64,000 nt of DNA. Origin: Psychrosphaera sp. B3R10. Its GTDB lineage: Bacteria > Pseudomonadota > Gammaproteobacteria > Enterobacterales > Alteromonadaceae. The notes beneath the pieces were generated by a model. The model saw only the letters and a program-made list of their open reading frames with translations, made no database searches and was not told the origin of the DNA. The stretch covers positions 52,807-116,806 of the forward strand of contig NZ_JAHKQH010000032.1 of the NCBI RefSeq assembly GCF_018861025.1, given 5' to 3'. Made by a program: the position numbers and the translations under genes. Shown here in pieces: positions 27,771 through 36,935 of the stretch; positions within the stretch are counted from its first letter, which is position 1, and every line of letters starts with the position of its first letter.

Positions 27771-28728
27771 AACAGTATTAAAAAATGACATCGGTATGGA
27801 AGTGACTTTAGTCAATTTTGGCGCGAGGATCACTTCGGTAAAATACCCTGTCATTGATAAGTTGCAGGAAATGCTGGTCCGTTACGACACAACCAAAGAG
27901 TTTGTATCGGACCCATTTTATCTTGGCGCGACGTGTGGCCGAGTGTGTAATCGAATTGAAAATGCTAAATTTGAAATTGATGGGCAACAATATACGTTAC
28001 CTGCTAATGATGGAGATAACTGCTTACACGGCGGTGATGACAACATTTCGTTGCAATATTGGCAGCTAGAGCAAGACAGTTTGACCGCTCAGTATGCTAA
28101 ATTCACTTTAGATGTCAGCGACGGCCACAATGGTTTTCCTGGCAATGTGCAACTGGCGGTGACCTATCAACTTTCTGAAAACGGCGCGTTGACCATTGAT
28201 TATTGGGGGGTTACTGATAAGAAAACGCCACTTAATTTAACCAATCACGCTTACTTTAATTTAGGTGAAAAGAGCTGTTTTGATCTGCAACTCAAGTTAT
28301 CAGCAGATGGCTTTTTAGAACGCAGTTCTGCGGGTATTCCAACGGGTGAATTACTTAATATTGACGATATGGGCGTGGACTTTGCCGCAGGCCGTTCAAT
28401 TGCCGAACTAATCGATTTAAATAAATTTGCTCAAGTAAAAAATGAAGAGGGCTTCGATACTTGCTTTGTTTTAAAACCTGAAAGTGAAATTAAAGCCGAA
28501 CTTCGTTCTGTTAAAAATCGAGTTAAAATGACAGTGATGACGGATCAGCCATCGATTCAGCTTTATACCGGTAAGTTTTTAGATGATCCATTCAGGCCTT
28601 ATCAGGGGGTTTGCTTAGAATGCCAGGATTATGTTGATGCCACAAATCAACCGCATTTTCCTAGTATTTTATTGTCACCTGGTGAAGAGTATCAGCGTCA
28701 GATAGTTTATAAATTTAGCGCTTATTAA
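27754..28728 (+). CDS. galM: Galactose mutarotase (aldose 1-epimerase)
   Basis: 324 residues. Aldose-epimerase beta-sandwich with the conserved catalytic sites: CLHGG (about 90), TNHAYFNL (about 165-172) holding the acid His, and CLECQDYVDA (about 288) holding the base Glu. The enzyme interconverts beta- and alpha-D-galactose so that GalK has its substrate. Start codon lies inside the end of galE (17-base overlap), so the two are co-translated. No signal peptide, so cytoplasmic. Confidence 0.93.
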   Translation: MTELVKTVLKNDIGMEVTLVNFGARITSVKYPVIDKLQEMLVRYDTTKEFVSDPFYLGATCGRVCNRIENAKFEIDGQQYTLPANDGDNCLHGGDDNISLQYWQLEQDSLTAQYAKFTLDVSDGHNGFPGNVQLAVTYQLSENGALTIDYWGVTDKKTPLNLTNHAYFNLGEKSCFDLQLKLSADGFLERSSAGIPTGELLNIDDMGVDFAAGRSIAELIDLNKFAQVKNEEGFDTCFVLKPESEIKAELRSVKNRVKMTVMTDQPSIQLYTGKFLDDPFRPYQGVCLECQDYVDATNQPHFPSILLSPGEEYQRQIVYKFSAY

Positions 28729-28923
28729 CCGTCGTTGGAAACAATTGATTGGCAAAATGCAAACCAATATTGAACCGAAAAGTTTAAATATTAGTTTGGT
28801 TATTACTAAATTTACAGCAGTATGAAAAAACCAGTTGTTAGTTATAACTGTTGGAAATTGTTCATTTATAATTTATTAGTATATTCTTTTCAATATCTGA
28901 ACCAAATTATGAAAGAGTGAGTG

Positions 28924-29409
28924 ATGAGTCAATCACAACGTGATATTAAACTGAGATTTTTAGCTGAACCGCAAGATGTCAACTTTGGTGGCAAAGTGCA
29001 TGGTGGTGCGGTAATGAAATGGATTGACCTTGCAGCTTATGCGTGTGCCGCTGGTTGGAGTGGTCGATACTGCGTTACCGCTTATGCTGGTGGCATTCGA
29101 TTTGTGGCACCAATTCATGTGGGTTCATTAGTTGAAGTGGCGGCAAAAGTGGTATACACAGGTACTTCCTCAATGCATATTGCAATTGAAGTAAATGCCT
29201 GTGATCCAAAGTCACTTAATCGCAGAACAACTACAACCTGTATCGTTATTATGGTGGCTGTTGACCAAAATGGTCAGCCAGAAAAAGTTCCGCAGTGGGA
29301 ACCGGTAGAAGAAGAAGACATTGTTCAACGTGAATCTGCTATTCGATTAATGGATATGCGTAAAGAAATTGGCGAAGAAATGCAGTGTTTTCATAACAAA
29401 ATTAGCTAA
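28924..29409 (+). CDS. Acyl-CoA thioesterase, hotdog fold (YciA/ACOT-like)
   Basis: 161 residues from ATG 28924 (GAGTGAG upstream). Hotdog domain with NFGGKVHGGAVMKWIDLAAY, the motif of the hexameric YciA/ACOT7-type thioesterases with the catalytic Asp in WIDLAA, and the FVAPIHVGSLVEV strand. It hydrolyses acyl-CoA to free acid and CoA; chain length not predictable. Stands alone, with about 195 bases upstream and 442 bases downstream without genes. Confidence 0.85.
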   Translation: MSQSQRDIKLRFLAEPQDVNFGGKVHGGAVMKWIDLAAYACAAGWSGRYCVTAYAGGIRFVAPIHVGSLVEVAAKVVYTGTSSMHIAIEVNACDPKSLNRRTTTTCIVIMVAVDQNGQPEKVPQWEPVEEEDIVQRESAIRLMDMRKEIGEEMQCFHNKIS

Positions 29410-29851
29410 AAATTCTTCTAAATTCAGTTTTAAAAATCAACAGGTAAGTCTATGCCGGATTTACCTTGTTGAGCTTAATGTTTTCACCATTAGCAAAGCA
29501 ATATTTAGTAAGTTAATTTTACCTTAACAATATTGTTTAAATAATTGTGAATTCACGGATGAAAAATTATCAATCAGTGGTTGAGTCAATATTTGCTATC
29601 CGCTAGAATTTAAAGGTATGCAGCTTTAAATCGACGGTGGATTTAGTCCGGCGTTAGGAATGTATTTTGTACCATCTCCCTCGGTGGTTCCCTTGCCGGT
29701 GGCTCGCTCGGGAACTACCACTCAACTCCATTTCCAGAACTATTATCTTTGCGACTACTCTTAACTTTCATTTAAAACCACTTCAGTTAAAATAAAGTCA
29801 TTCTATTTAGCGTTTATTCGTTAATTTTTAACCTGTTGTTAAGGATACAAA
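29410..29851. other. 442-base non-coding region with two stem-loops
   Basis: No credible open frame. CAACAGGTAA (29439) pairs with TTACCTTGTTG (to 29472), which may end the thioesterase transcript although no T-run follows. A second structure at 29684-29721 pairs GTGGT with ACCAC and TCCC with GGGA. No known RNA family or tRNA is recognised. The promoter of the cytochrome b gene must lie near 29760-29830. Confidence 0.4.
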
Positions 29852-30556
29852 ATGGCACCTGGCGTACTGATATGGGATCTACCAACACGATTATTCCACT
29901 GGCTATTAGTTTTGTCGTTTTCTGCGAGTTTTATTTTTGCAAAATTGGGTAGCGAGTTTATCGACTGGCATTTGCGAAGTGGATATGTCGTTTTGGCCCT
30001 TTTGACATTTCGCCTAATGTGGGGGATTGTTGGGACTCGCTATGCTTTATTTAAATCGCTAAATCTTAACCCTCAAGATATTTGGCGCTATGGGCGGTCT
30101 TTAGTTAACCCAAAAGTAAACGATAATTTGACTAAAACATACGCAGGCCATAACCCGCTTGGGAGTTTGATGGTGGTATTTTTGTTATCTGCAATCGCCA
30201 TGCAAGCTGTTAGTGGCTTGTTTATGGATGATGAGATATTTACCACAGGACCTTATTCAGGGGCGTTAGGTGACTCGGTAGATGCCGTTATGTCGACTAT
30301 TCACCATAATCTAATTAATGTCATTCTCGTGGCTATTGGGTTTCATGTATTTGCGGCGTTTTATTATTTATTCCGCAAAAAGCAAAATTTAATCAAAGCG
30401 ATGTTTACTGGCCGTAAACTCGAAGAAGGCATTGTACAAGAACATCAAATTCAACACTCTAAGCTGATTATTGCGCTCGTCGTCGTAATCGTTGCTGTCT
30501 TGTTTGTTTATTGGCTCGTTGTATTAAACGCGCCTGTAATTGAAGAGTGGTATTAA
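29852..30556 (+). CDS. Cytochrome b561-like membrane protein (hydrogenase/thiosulfate reductase cytochrome b type)
   Basis: 234 residues with four main hydrophobic segments. Begins VLIWDLPTRLFHWLLVLSF, the classical start of the Ni/Fe-hydrogenase-type cytochrome b family, with haem-ligand His in FHW, in DWHLRSGY, and in HHNLINVILVAIGFH. The protein would carry two b haems in the inner membrane and exchange electrons between the quinone pool and a periplasmic partner. The convergent neighbour is a cytochrome c', a common pairing. AAGGA upstream of the ATG. Confidence 0.88.
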   Translation: MAPGVLIWDLPTRLFHWLLVLSFSASFIFAKLGSEFIDWHLRSGYVVLALLTFRLMWGIVGTRYALFKSLNLNPQDIWRYGRSLVNPKVNDNLTKTYAGHNPLGSLMVVFLLSAIAMQAVSGLFMDDEIFTTGPYSGALGDSVDAVMSTIHHNLINVILVAIGFHVFAAFYYLFRKKQNLIKAMFTGRKLEEGIVQEHQIQHSKLIIALVVVIVAVLFVYWLVVLNAPVIEEWY

Positions 30557-30607
30557 ATTTACCTAAGCAGACAAATGAAGTGTGGCAGGGCTCGGGAGAG
30601 GTGAAAT

Positions 30608-30636
30608 AAGTGGTACAAGATATTCATGTACCACTT
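30608..30636. terminator. Bidirectional hairpin between the cytochrome genes
   Basis: Ten-base perfect stem AAGTGGTACA / TGTACCACTT between the converging cytochrome b and cytochrome c' genes. T-tract is poor on both strands. Confidence 0.6.
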
Positions 30637-30666
30637 AGTTTCTATCGACGTTTATGTAAACGACTA

Positions 30667-31137
30667 TTAATCTTGTTTGTAGACGTCGTGACAACCTTTA
30701 CAGCTTTTTCCAATTCCACCGATTGCCGATTTAATGGCGCTTGTGTCGCCAGACTTAGCTTTTTCAGCAAGTGTGCTTGACGCATTAATTAGAGCTTGAA
30801 TTTTTTTGTCAAAATCAGCTCTGTCTTCCCACACTTTACCTAAAGCTTCTGTTTTAACATCAAACTTTCGCGTATCAACCGAGGTATAGTCGTCGATCAT
30901 ATTAGCAAGTTGGTTAATACGAGTTGCATTTTTTTCGACAGTAGCAGCATCTACCGGGATCTTACCTTTGGCCATTGCACCTAATGAGCCCATATTACTC
31001 GCAATTAGCTGAAACATCGCTTGGCGCCATTCAACGGCTTTGTTTGCTTGTTTTTGAGAGCTTGCTGGCTCTGCTATAACACTTGCAGCTGACGCAGTTA
31101 ATAAGGCGGTAATTACTAATTTTGATCCAAATTTCAT
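30667..31137 (-). CDS. Cytochrome c' (class II c-type cytochrome)
   Basis: 156 residues: signal peptide (about 1-22, ending VIAEP), a four-helix bundle, and the haem c attachment motif CKGCH close to the C-terminus (about 146-150), the position that defines class II cytochromes. Periplasmic; family members bind nitric oxide or act as electron carriers. Its convergent partner encodes a cytochrome b561-like protein, which may be the electron donor. AGGATAAACAG precedes the ATG. Confidence 0.92.
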   Translation of the reverse strand: MKFGSKLVITALLTASAASVIAEPASSQKQANKAVEWRQAMFQLIASNMGSLGAMAKGKIPVDAATVEKNATRINQLANMIDDYTSVDTRKFDVKTEALGKVWEDRADFDKKIQALINASSTLAEKAKSGDTSAIKSAIGGIGKSCKGCHDVYKQD

Positions 31138-31249
31138 CTGTTTATCCTATTTAGGTTTTAACAACGCTATTTATAACTAGACTTTATCTATTTGTAAATT
31201 CTACTAATACATTCAGGTTTTACCATAATAAATTGAACAATTGCACCAC

Positions 31250-33277
31250 TTATTTTAGTAGCAACAATTCAGATGGTCCGTTGGCTTTTGCTACGGCGTA
31301 TAGATAATTGTCGTCGATATCAGCGATGTCTTCATTAGGTTCAACGGGAGCGGGCCGTTTTTGACCGTCGATATATATCATATGCTCACCATTAGCCATT
31401 TTAAAATAGAGAATATTATCGTCTGCTAATAATTCAGTAACCCGAAAGTTTGTATTCAACAGCAAGGTTTGAAAGGGGCGTCTATGTTTCCAAATTCCTA
31501 ACTTTGTCTGGTGTGAATAAATTAGGTTGTTATCGAACTGCGCAATATTCTTGGCGGTTGCAATATATTGTGGCGGCGCATCTAAGTCGAATGTATTTGC
31601 TTGCAGTACTTTATCAATGCCGTCGATCGTGGAATGTAAAAATAGTTTGTTTGAGATAAATCGAGGTTGATCGCCCTCTATGTATTGATAGTTATCGATA
31701 TCCACCCGTTGTCCTATAATATTTGCTAAAACAATTTTGTGGTCTGACTCAATCGCCACTTGGTTACCAGTGGGATCTATTGACATATTTACTGCGGCAA
31801 ATTGTTCGGGGATGTCTACGATTGGCTCGAACGACTTTTTATTGCTATTCCATGTCGATAACTGGGTAAACTCTGGGTTACGGGTGTCCTTAAACAATAA
31901 ACCTAATTTTGGGTGTTTTTCTAAAAAGGTAATGTCAGAAGGCAGTTCAATTAATTTTTCACGAAAACGGCTATTCACCTCGATTTTAGACAAGGTACGA
32001 GTATTTTTGTTATCGCTGATCACCACAACGCCATTTTTTGTATGGATAGGTGAATGAAAGCCAGCGTATAAATTGTAATTTAGTTCGAGTTCTTGTTCGG
32101 CAACAAGTATGTCTTTCTCCCATGTAAATTTCATTAAGCTATTTTTAGTATGTTTGACGATGAGGTCCTTGCCATTCCAAGCAGCTGATTTGAGAAACTC
32201 AGTCGAGGTTATCTGCCAAGTTGTCTGCCAGTTACTTTCAATAGAGGTTTTAATTACATTTGTGGTTTGCCAATCGGAAGTGGCCAAAAGGAAAACTTCC
32301 GGCGAATTTTCATGGGTAATGATGTTGTAAATCGTTTGACCAGCTAGTTCTGGAAATTCGATGGCTTTACACGCTTGCCCAGTTAAATCAGCAAATGTGA
32401 CCCGATTACCCGATGAACCTAGGCTGGCATTTGTTAGCAATAGTTTGTTTTGTTTATAGAGAGATAGGGAGTTGGCAATCGCTTTTTCATTGCATCGAAA
32501 AAGGTTAATCATACTTAATATTTCTAGCTCTGTTGACAACTCCACTTGTTTTACAAAGCAGTCATGCTGATTAACAGCCCGAAATAGGAGTTGATATTCA
32601 GATAACCAAACCGGCGAATATAATGAGCCATTATCCACCAACTTAATTTTTGTATCGTCGAGTCGATTTATTATTTTTAGCTCGGTAAATCCCCCACTTT
32701 TCTGGGGCGACGCATATGCGACGAGTTTTTGACTTGGACTAATCGCCACCTGCTGAATTAGCTTGGGTTCTGCTAACAATGTTTGTGAAGTTTTTAGTTG
32801 AGCAGGTAAGGTTAACTTTTGATTAAACCGGTCAGGCAAATAAACCGCTAACATAACAATCAGTGATGCGCCTATTATAAGGTTAGTAACTAAAGAGCGG
32901 GGTAGATGAAAATCAAGCTTTGGTTTGTTTGATGTTTTAGCAATAGGACCGGTCAGAATATAACCCCGTTTATGTTTGTTTAGTATTTTAATTTCTAAAC
33001 AGCCAACCGTTCGTAACTTAGTACGTAAGTTAGAAATGACCCGCGTAATTACTCCTTCACCAAGGTATCGATTATTCCAAAATTGATGTAAATCTTCGTA
33101 TGTGACCAGTTTATCTTTGTTTTTGATGAGATGAAGAAATACGAGGGACTCTAAATTATCTAAGTTACATTTTACTTTACCGTTAACAATTAAATCGGCA
33201 GTGTGTAGACAATAGATACAATGTTTCTCTAGCTGAAAAGACGCGTCTTCGTCAATTAACATACAATTATCTTCCAT
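31250..33277 (-). CDS. CadC/ToxR-like transmembrane transcriptional regulator with beta-propeller-like periplasmic domain
   Basis: 675 residues from ATG 33277; the ATG at 33262 (GGAAG upstream) may be the true start, giving 670. Residues about 20-110 form an OmpR/PhoB-type winged helix (ESLVFLHLIKNKDKLVTYEDL ... is represented by TRVISNLRTKLR and KRGYIL). One TM helix at about 129-147 is followed by ~520 periplasmic residues with repeated WD40/TolB-like beta blades (for example SPVWLSEYQLLFRA). This makes a one-component membrane regulator that senses something in the periplasm. Target genes and signal unknown; adjacent cytochrome c' is a candidate by proximity. Cys in the N-terminal region (5, 20, 23) is notable. 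Confidence 0.8.
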   Translation of the reverse strand: MEDNCMLIDEDASFQLEKHCIYCLHTADLIVNGKVKCNLDNLESLVFLHLIKNKDKLVTYEDLHQFWNNRYLGEGVITRVISNLRTKLRTVGCLEIKILNKHKRGYILTGPIAKTSNKPKLDFHLPRSLVTNLIIGASLIVMLAVYLPDRFNQKLTLPAQLKTSQTLLAEPKLIQQVAISPSQKLVAYASPQKSGGFTELKIINRLDDTKIKLVDNGSLYSPVWLSEYQLLFRAVNQHDCFVKQVELSTELEILSMINLFRCNEKAIANSLSLYKQNKLLLTNASLGSSGNRVTFADLTGQACKAIEFPELAGQTIYNIITHENSPEVFLLATSDWQTTNVIKTSIESNWQTTWQITSTEFLKSAAWNGKDLIVKHTKNSLMKFTWEKDILVAEQELELNYNLYAGFHSPIHTKNGVVVISDNKNTRTLSKIEVNSRFREKLIELPSDITFLEKHPKLGLLFKDTRNPEFTQLSTWNSNKKSFEPIVDIPEQFAAVNMSIDPTGNQVAIESDHKIVLANIIGQRVDIDNYQYIEGDQPRFISNKLFLHSTIDGIDKVLQANTFDLDAPPQYIATAKNIAQFDNNLIYSHQTKLGIWKHRRPFQTLLLNTNFRVTELLADDNILYFKMANGEHMIYIDGQKRPAPVEPNEDIADIDDNYLYAVAKANGPSELLLLK

Positions 33278-33477
33278 GATTTTGTTATTGTTTTTGAAAG
33301 CTAATTAAAACTTATAGTACAAAAAAACGTCAAGGTAAAAGGGATGGTTATAAGAATACGTTATGATAAATAGCATTTTTGCTTATACGGTTATCTAATT
33401 TAGATAACGGGATTGATATTAAAAGTGCTAAGGCGTTAGGGGTAAACTTACTCGGAATGGTGAGGTTAGTAGTGGCA

Positions 33478-33515
33478 TAAAAAAGTCCCGTTGCAAAATA
33501 CAACAGGACATTTTT
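33478..33515 (-). terminator. Rho-independent terminator of the PutAbiC-like gene
   Basis: Read on the minus strand: GTCCTGTTG, a short loop, CAACGGGAC, then six T. Lies about 20 bases after the stop codon of the gene ending at 33537. Confidence 0.8.
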
Positions 33516-33536
33516 AAGCGATTTATCGCGATTCAG

Positions 33537-34535
33537 TTACGATTTTGATTTAGGGTCCGGCGGTTGAATTGAAGAAATGAACTCTAAGTCGGTGTTTTCT
33601 GCTTCGACTTCTGGTTTTGCTGGGGCAACTGGTTTTGGTTGATCAGAATATCTAAACATTTCCGGTGTTGGGATCGACATCAATAATTCTTTAAATATCT
33701 CTTTTACCATCTTGGCAATAATTTCGTCGTCGAGCACAACGCCTTGGCTATTGATATGAGACACTTTGTTATGCAAGCCGTTGAGAGCTTGTTTGATACG
33801 CCAAATGGTTTTGTCACTTATCAGGCCAACTTTATACAAAATAACCGATGCTTCAATATGCTCTGAAATCGAGTTGAGGTAAGGAGATAAATATACCCAA
33901 CCATCGTTTTTCACCAATGACTGGCATACATAAATTTCATTGTTGAGGCTTTGTAAGTATTTGTCGATGTGTTGCTTATCACGATCATTACGACACTTCA
34001 TTTGCATTTTGTTGCCGCTTTCGATCTCTTTTCGCCAAATATCAAGAACATTGAAGAGCCTTATATCGTCAGGTAACTTATTATCAAAATTGATGATATC
34101 GATATAAAGGTTAACTTTTGTATTTAAAAAGTCATCTGACTGCGCAACTAAATTAACAAGCCCTTTGGCGTTAGAATCTAGTTCGAAGCTGCGTTTGGAA
34201 TATTTCAACATCGCAGTATGGGCCTGCGCCGCTTTCTTTTGAGCTTCAGCCGAGGCTTTTAATTCATCTCGTGTGACTTTGAGTTGATGGATTTGAAAAC
34301 GAATAGTAAAGATAAGTAACAATAACGTAAATGCTAAGATAACCGGCGTTAACCAGCCGCCAAAAAAGTCGCCGACTTGTCCAATTTGGCCCGCAGAAAG
34401 TTGTCCATACTCAAAAAATACGAACACGATAAGGCCTATCGATAGCGGCAGTAATATCCCTATATAGACTAAAAGCTTTCCAAATACTTTTTCATCTAAC
34501 GTTCGTTGGTCTTGTTTTCCATTCATATTTTGCAT
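33537..34535 (-). CDS. Two-TM membrane protein resembling PutAbiC (putative phage abortive infection) family
   Basis: 332 residues. TM1 at about 20-42, then GQVGDFFGGWLTPVI (53-67) running into TM2 (about 61-79), then a coiled coil (about 80-115, QLKVTRDELKASAEAQKKA) and a mostly helical soluble part ending in a Pro-rich tail. The two helices with GDFFGG between them and the coiled coil are the pattern of the putative phage abortive infection family (Pfam PutAbiC). No other defence genes are nearby and antiphage function is only a family label. It has its own terminator and stands as a single gene. Alternative start at M4. Confidence 0.55.
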   Translation of the reverse strand: MQNMNGKQDQRTLDEKVFGKLLVYIGILLPLSIGLIVFVFFEYGQLSAGQIGQVGDFFGGWLTPVILAFTLLLLIFTIRFQIHQLKVTRDELKASAEAQKKAAQAHTAMLKYSKRSFELDSNAKGLVNLVAQSDDFLNTKVNLYIDIINFDNKLPDDIRLFNVLDIWRKEIESGNKMQMKCRNDRDKQHIDKYLQSLNNEIYVCQSLVKNDGWVYLSPYLNSISEHIEASVILYKVGLISDKTIWRIKQALNGLHNKVSHINSQGVVLDDEIIAKMVKEIFKELLMSIPTPEMFRYSDQPKPVAPAKPEVEAENTDLEFISSIQPPDPKSKS

Positions 34536-34717
34536 ACCTAATTATTAGTACTCATACTGTATTAACAACAAATTTGTATTTATTTTCGATAACCAAACGA
34601 TAAGCTTATCTAATATGGGCTAATGGTCAATTAAAATAAACAAAATGATAGCAGTTAATATTAATCGGCGGAGTTTTTTACCGAGTAAAAAACACTCTAT
34701 TTTGTAAGAGCGAGCAA

Positions 34718-35902
34718 ATGAGCAATTTATTATCTAATAATTGGCAAGATATCTTAAAGCTGTCGGACCAACTTGGTGAAGATGAGCGGATCATTCAATC
34801 TATGGCGAACGATTTTTGTCAAAAAGAATTAATGCCCACTATTATTCAAGCCAATAGAGAAGGTTATTTTGATCCGACTATAATGCGGAAATTTGGAGAA
34901 GCTGGTTTATTAGGGGCTACGATAAAAGGGTACGGCTGTTCAGGCATTAGTTATGTAAGTTATGGTTTAGTCGCCCGTGAAGTCGAGCGTGTGGACAGCG
35001 GCTATCGCAGTGCAATGAGCGTGCAGTCTTCTCTTGTAATGTACCCAATTGCCGAATTTGGCAGTGAAGCGCAAAAGCAAAAGTATTTGCCTAAACTGGC
35101 AACAGGGGAGTGGATTGGGTGTTTTGGCTTGACTGAGCCGAACTCAGGTTCTGATCCGGCATCGATGACCACTACCGCTAAAAAGGTTGCGGGAGGGTAT
35201 GAACTTACTGGCGCAAAAATGTGGATCACTAATTCGCCAATCGCTGACGTATTTATTGTGTGGGCTAAAAACCAAGCTTGTGATAATAAAATTACTGGGT
35301 TTATTTTGGATAGAGGACTAAAGGGGCTATCTACGCCAAAGATTGAAGGTAAGTTGTCATTACGGGCATCCATTACTGGAGAGATCGTAATGGATAACGT
35401 TTTTGTACCAGACTCCGCGTTATTAGGGGATGTAACAGGTCTTAAAGGGCCCTTTAGTTGTTTAAATATGGCACGATACGGAATTGCCTGGGGGGCAATG
35501 GGTGCAGCGGAATTTTGTTGGCATGCGGCTCGGCAATATGGCTTACAACGCAAGCAGTTTAATCGACCACTGGCGCAAACCCAATTGTTTCAAACTAAAC
35601 TGGCCGATATGCAAACCGATATTACATTGGGGCTTCAGGGCGCGTTAAGAGTAGGGGAGTTGTTGGATAATGGACAGGTAGAACCAAATGCTATTTCTTT
35701 GATCAAACGTAATAACTGCAGTAAAGCATTAGACATCGCACGTAAGTCGAGAGATATGCACGGTGGCAACGGGATTTCCGATGAATACCATATTATGCGC
35801 CATATGATAAATTTAGAGACTGTGAATACTTACGAAGGCACGTACGATGTGCATGGGCTTATCTTAGGGCGCTCGCAAACGGGGTTGCAAGCATTTACGT
35901 AG
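34718..35902 (+). CDS. gcdH: Glutaryl-CoA dehydrogenase (acyl-CoA dehydrogenase family)
   Basis: 394 residues, the usual length. Acyl-CoA dehydrogenase signature [17 protein letters not shown] with FAD-binding [18 protein letters not shown], and the C-terminal [23 protein letters not shown] followed by [18 protein letters not shown], where Glu is the catalytic base. Residues [13 protein letters not shown] and [10 protein letters not shown] are characteristic of GcdH rather than other family members. It oxidises and decarboxylates glutaryl-CoA to crotonyl-CoA in lysine and tryptophan breakdown. Single gene here. Confidence 0.9.
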   Translation: MSNLLSNNWQDILKLSDQLGEDERIIQSMANDFCQKELMPTIIQANREGYFDPTIMRKFGEAGLLGATIKGYGCSGISYVSYGLVAREVERVDSGYRSAMSVQSSLVMYPIAEFGSEAQKQKYLPKLATGEWIGCFGLTEPNSGSDPASMTTTAKKVAGGYELTGAKMWITNSPIADVFIVWAKNQACDNKITGFILDRGLKGLSTPKIEGKLSLRASITGEIVMDNVFVPDSALLGDVTGLKGPFSCLNMARYGIAWGAMGAAEFCWHAARQYGLQRKQFNRPLAQTQLFQTKLADMQTDITLGLQGALRVGELLDNGQVEPNAISLIKRNNCSKALDIARKSRDMHGGNGISDEYHIMRHMINLETVNTYEGTYDVHGLILGRSQTGLQAFT

Positions 35903-35997
35903 ACGCTATGTTTGTGTAGATGCTGCGGCACTAGGTGTTTAAACGCATTGTTTAAAATGAAATTCGACGTTAGTTAAACTAAAGCCGGATTAATTCA

Positions 35998-36720
35998 CTA
36001 GGTTTGGCTTTTAAGTTCTTCCACCCACATTGCCGTAGCGCCGCAAATAGCAACGGGCATCACAATTAAATTTAATATTGGCACCATAGTAAAAATCGAC
36101 ACCGCCGCACCAAAACCAAAACAGGCACTTTTGTTTTGTCTCAATACATAGCGCATATGGTCAAATTCAACTTTATTATTATCAAAGGCATAGTCACAAT
36201 ACTGAATAGCTAACGTCCAGGCGATAAACAAGAACCAGGCTATTTGCCCGATAATTGGAAAAAACCAACCGATTAGTAGAAACCCTATTAAACGCGGGAT
36301 AAAGTAGGCAAGCTTTTGCCATTCCCGTAATAATGTATGGGGAATGGCTTTAATAACGGCCATTACAGAATCTTGCTGAGGGGTTACGCCAGTCAGTTTT
36401 TGCTCCACTCGTTCGGCTAAAACGCCGTTAAAAGGTGCGGCGAGCCAGTTTGCCACGGAACTAAAAACAAGACTAAAGACTAATAAAATCACAAATAGGG
36501 CGATAGGGAAAAGTAAAAATTCAATCCAACTTAACCAAGAAGGAATTTGTTCTCTTATCCATTGAATTTGTATCCCGATTTCGTCGAGTAGGTAAACCAA
36601 AGCAGTCGTAAATAAAACAAAATTAACCACTAAAGGGATAATTACAAAACGCTTAATGCCTTTTTGATTAAGAAGTGAAAAGCCTTTAAAAAAGAATCTG
36701 ATACCGTCTGATGCTGTCAT
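35998..36720 (-). CDS. cysZ: CysZ/EI24-like inner-membrane protein (sulfate permease type)
   Basis: 240 residues with about four to six hydrophobic segments and the CysZ-like phrases GIRFFFKGFSLL, APFNGVLAERVEQKL and FDHMRYVLRQNKSACFGFGA. Known CysZ mediates sulfate uptake for cysteine synthesis. Encoded divergently from smc. In other gammaproteobacteria cysZ sits near zipA, which matches the context here (cysZ, smc, zipA). Confidence 0.9.
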   Translation of the reverse strand: MTASDGIRFFFKGFSLLNQKGIKRFVIIPLVVNFVLFTTALVYLLDEIGIQIQWIREQIPSWLSWIEFLLFPIALFVILLVFSLVFSSVANWLAAPFNGVLAERVEQKLTGVTPQQDSVMAVIKAIPHTLLREWQKLAYFIPRLIGFLLIGWFFPIIGQIAWFLFIAWTLAIQYCDYAFDNNKVEFDHMRYVLRQNKSACFGFGAAVSIFTMVPILNLIVMPVAICGATAMWVEELKSQT

Positions 36721-36935
36721 TTGAAACGCAAAACCGAAAATAAACTAAAGTAGCTAAAACAATATAAAAGTTACTGAGTAACCGCAAGGATTGAAATGTT
36801 ACAAAATTCAATATTATCTGATAAAGTGCTTGGTTAATATTATCCGTTGGTATAAACGCCCGCGGTCGTGTTTGAATTGTTTAAGAACAACAATAATTAT
36901 TTCAACGATAACGACAAAAATTACAAAACCCCCAT

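Noticed and set aside
35002..35553. 183-codon frame antisense to gcdH
   Set aside because: Shadow of a conserved acyl-CoA dehydrogenase gene; no domain and no start signals.
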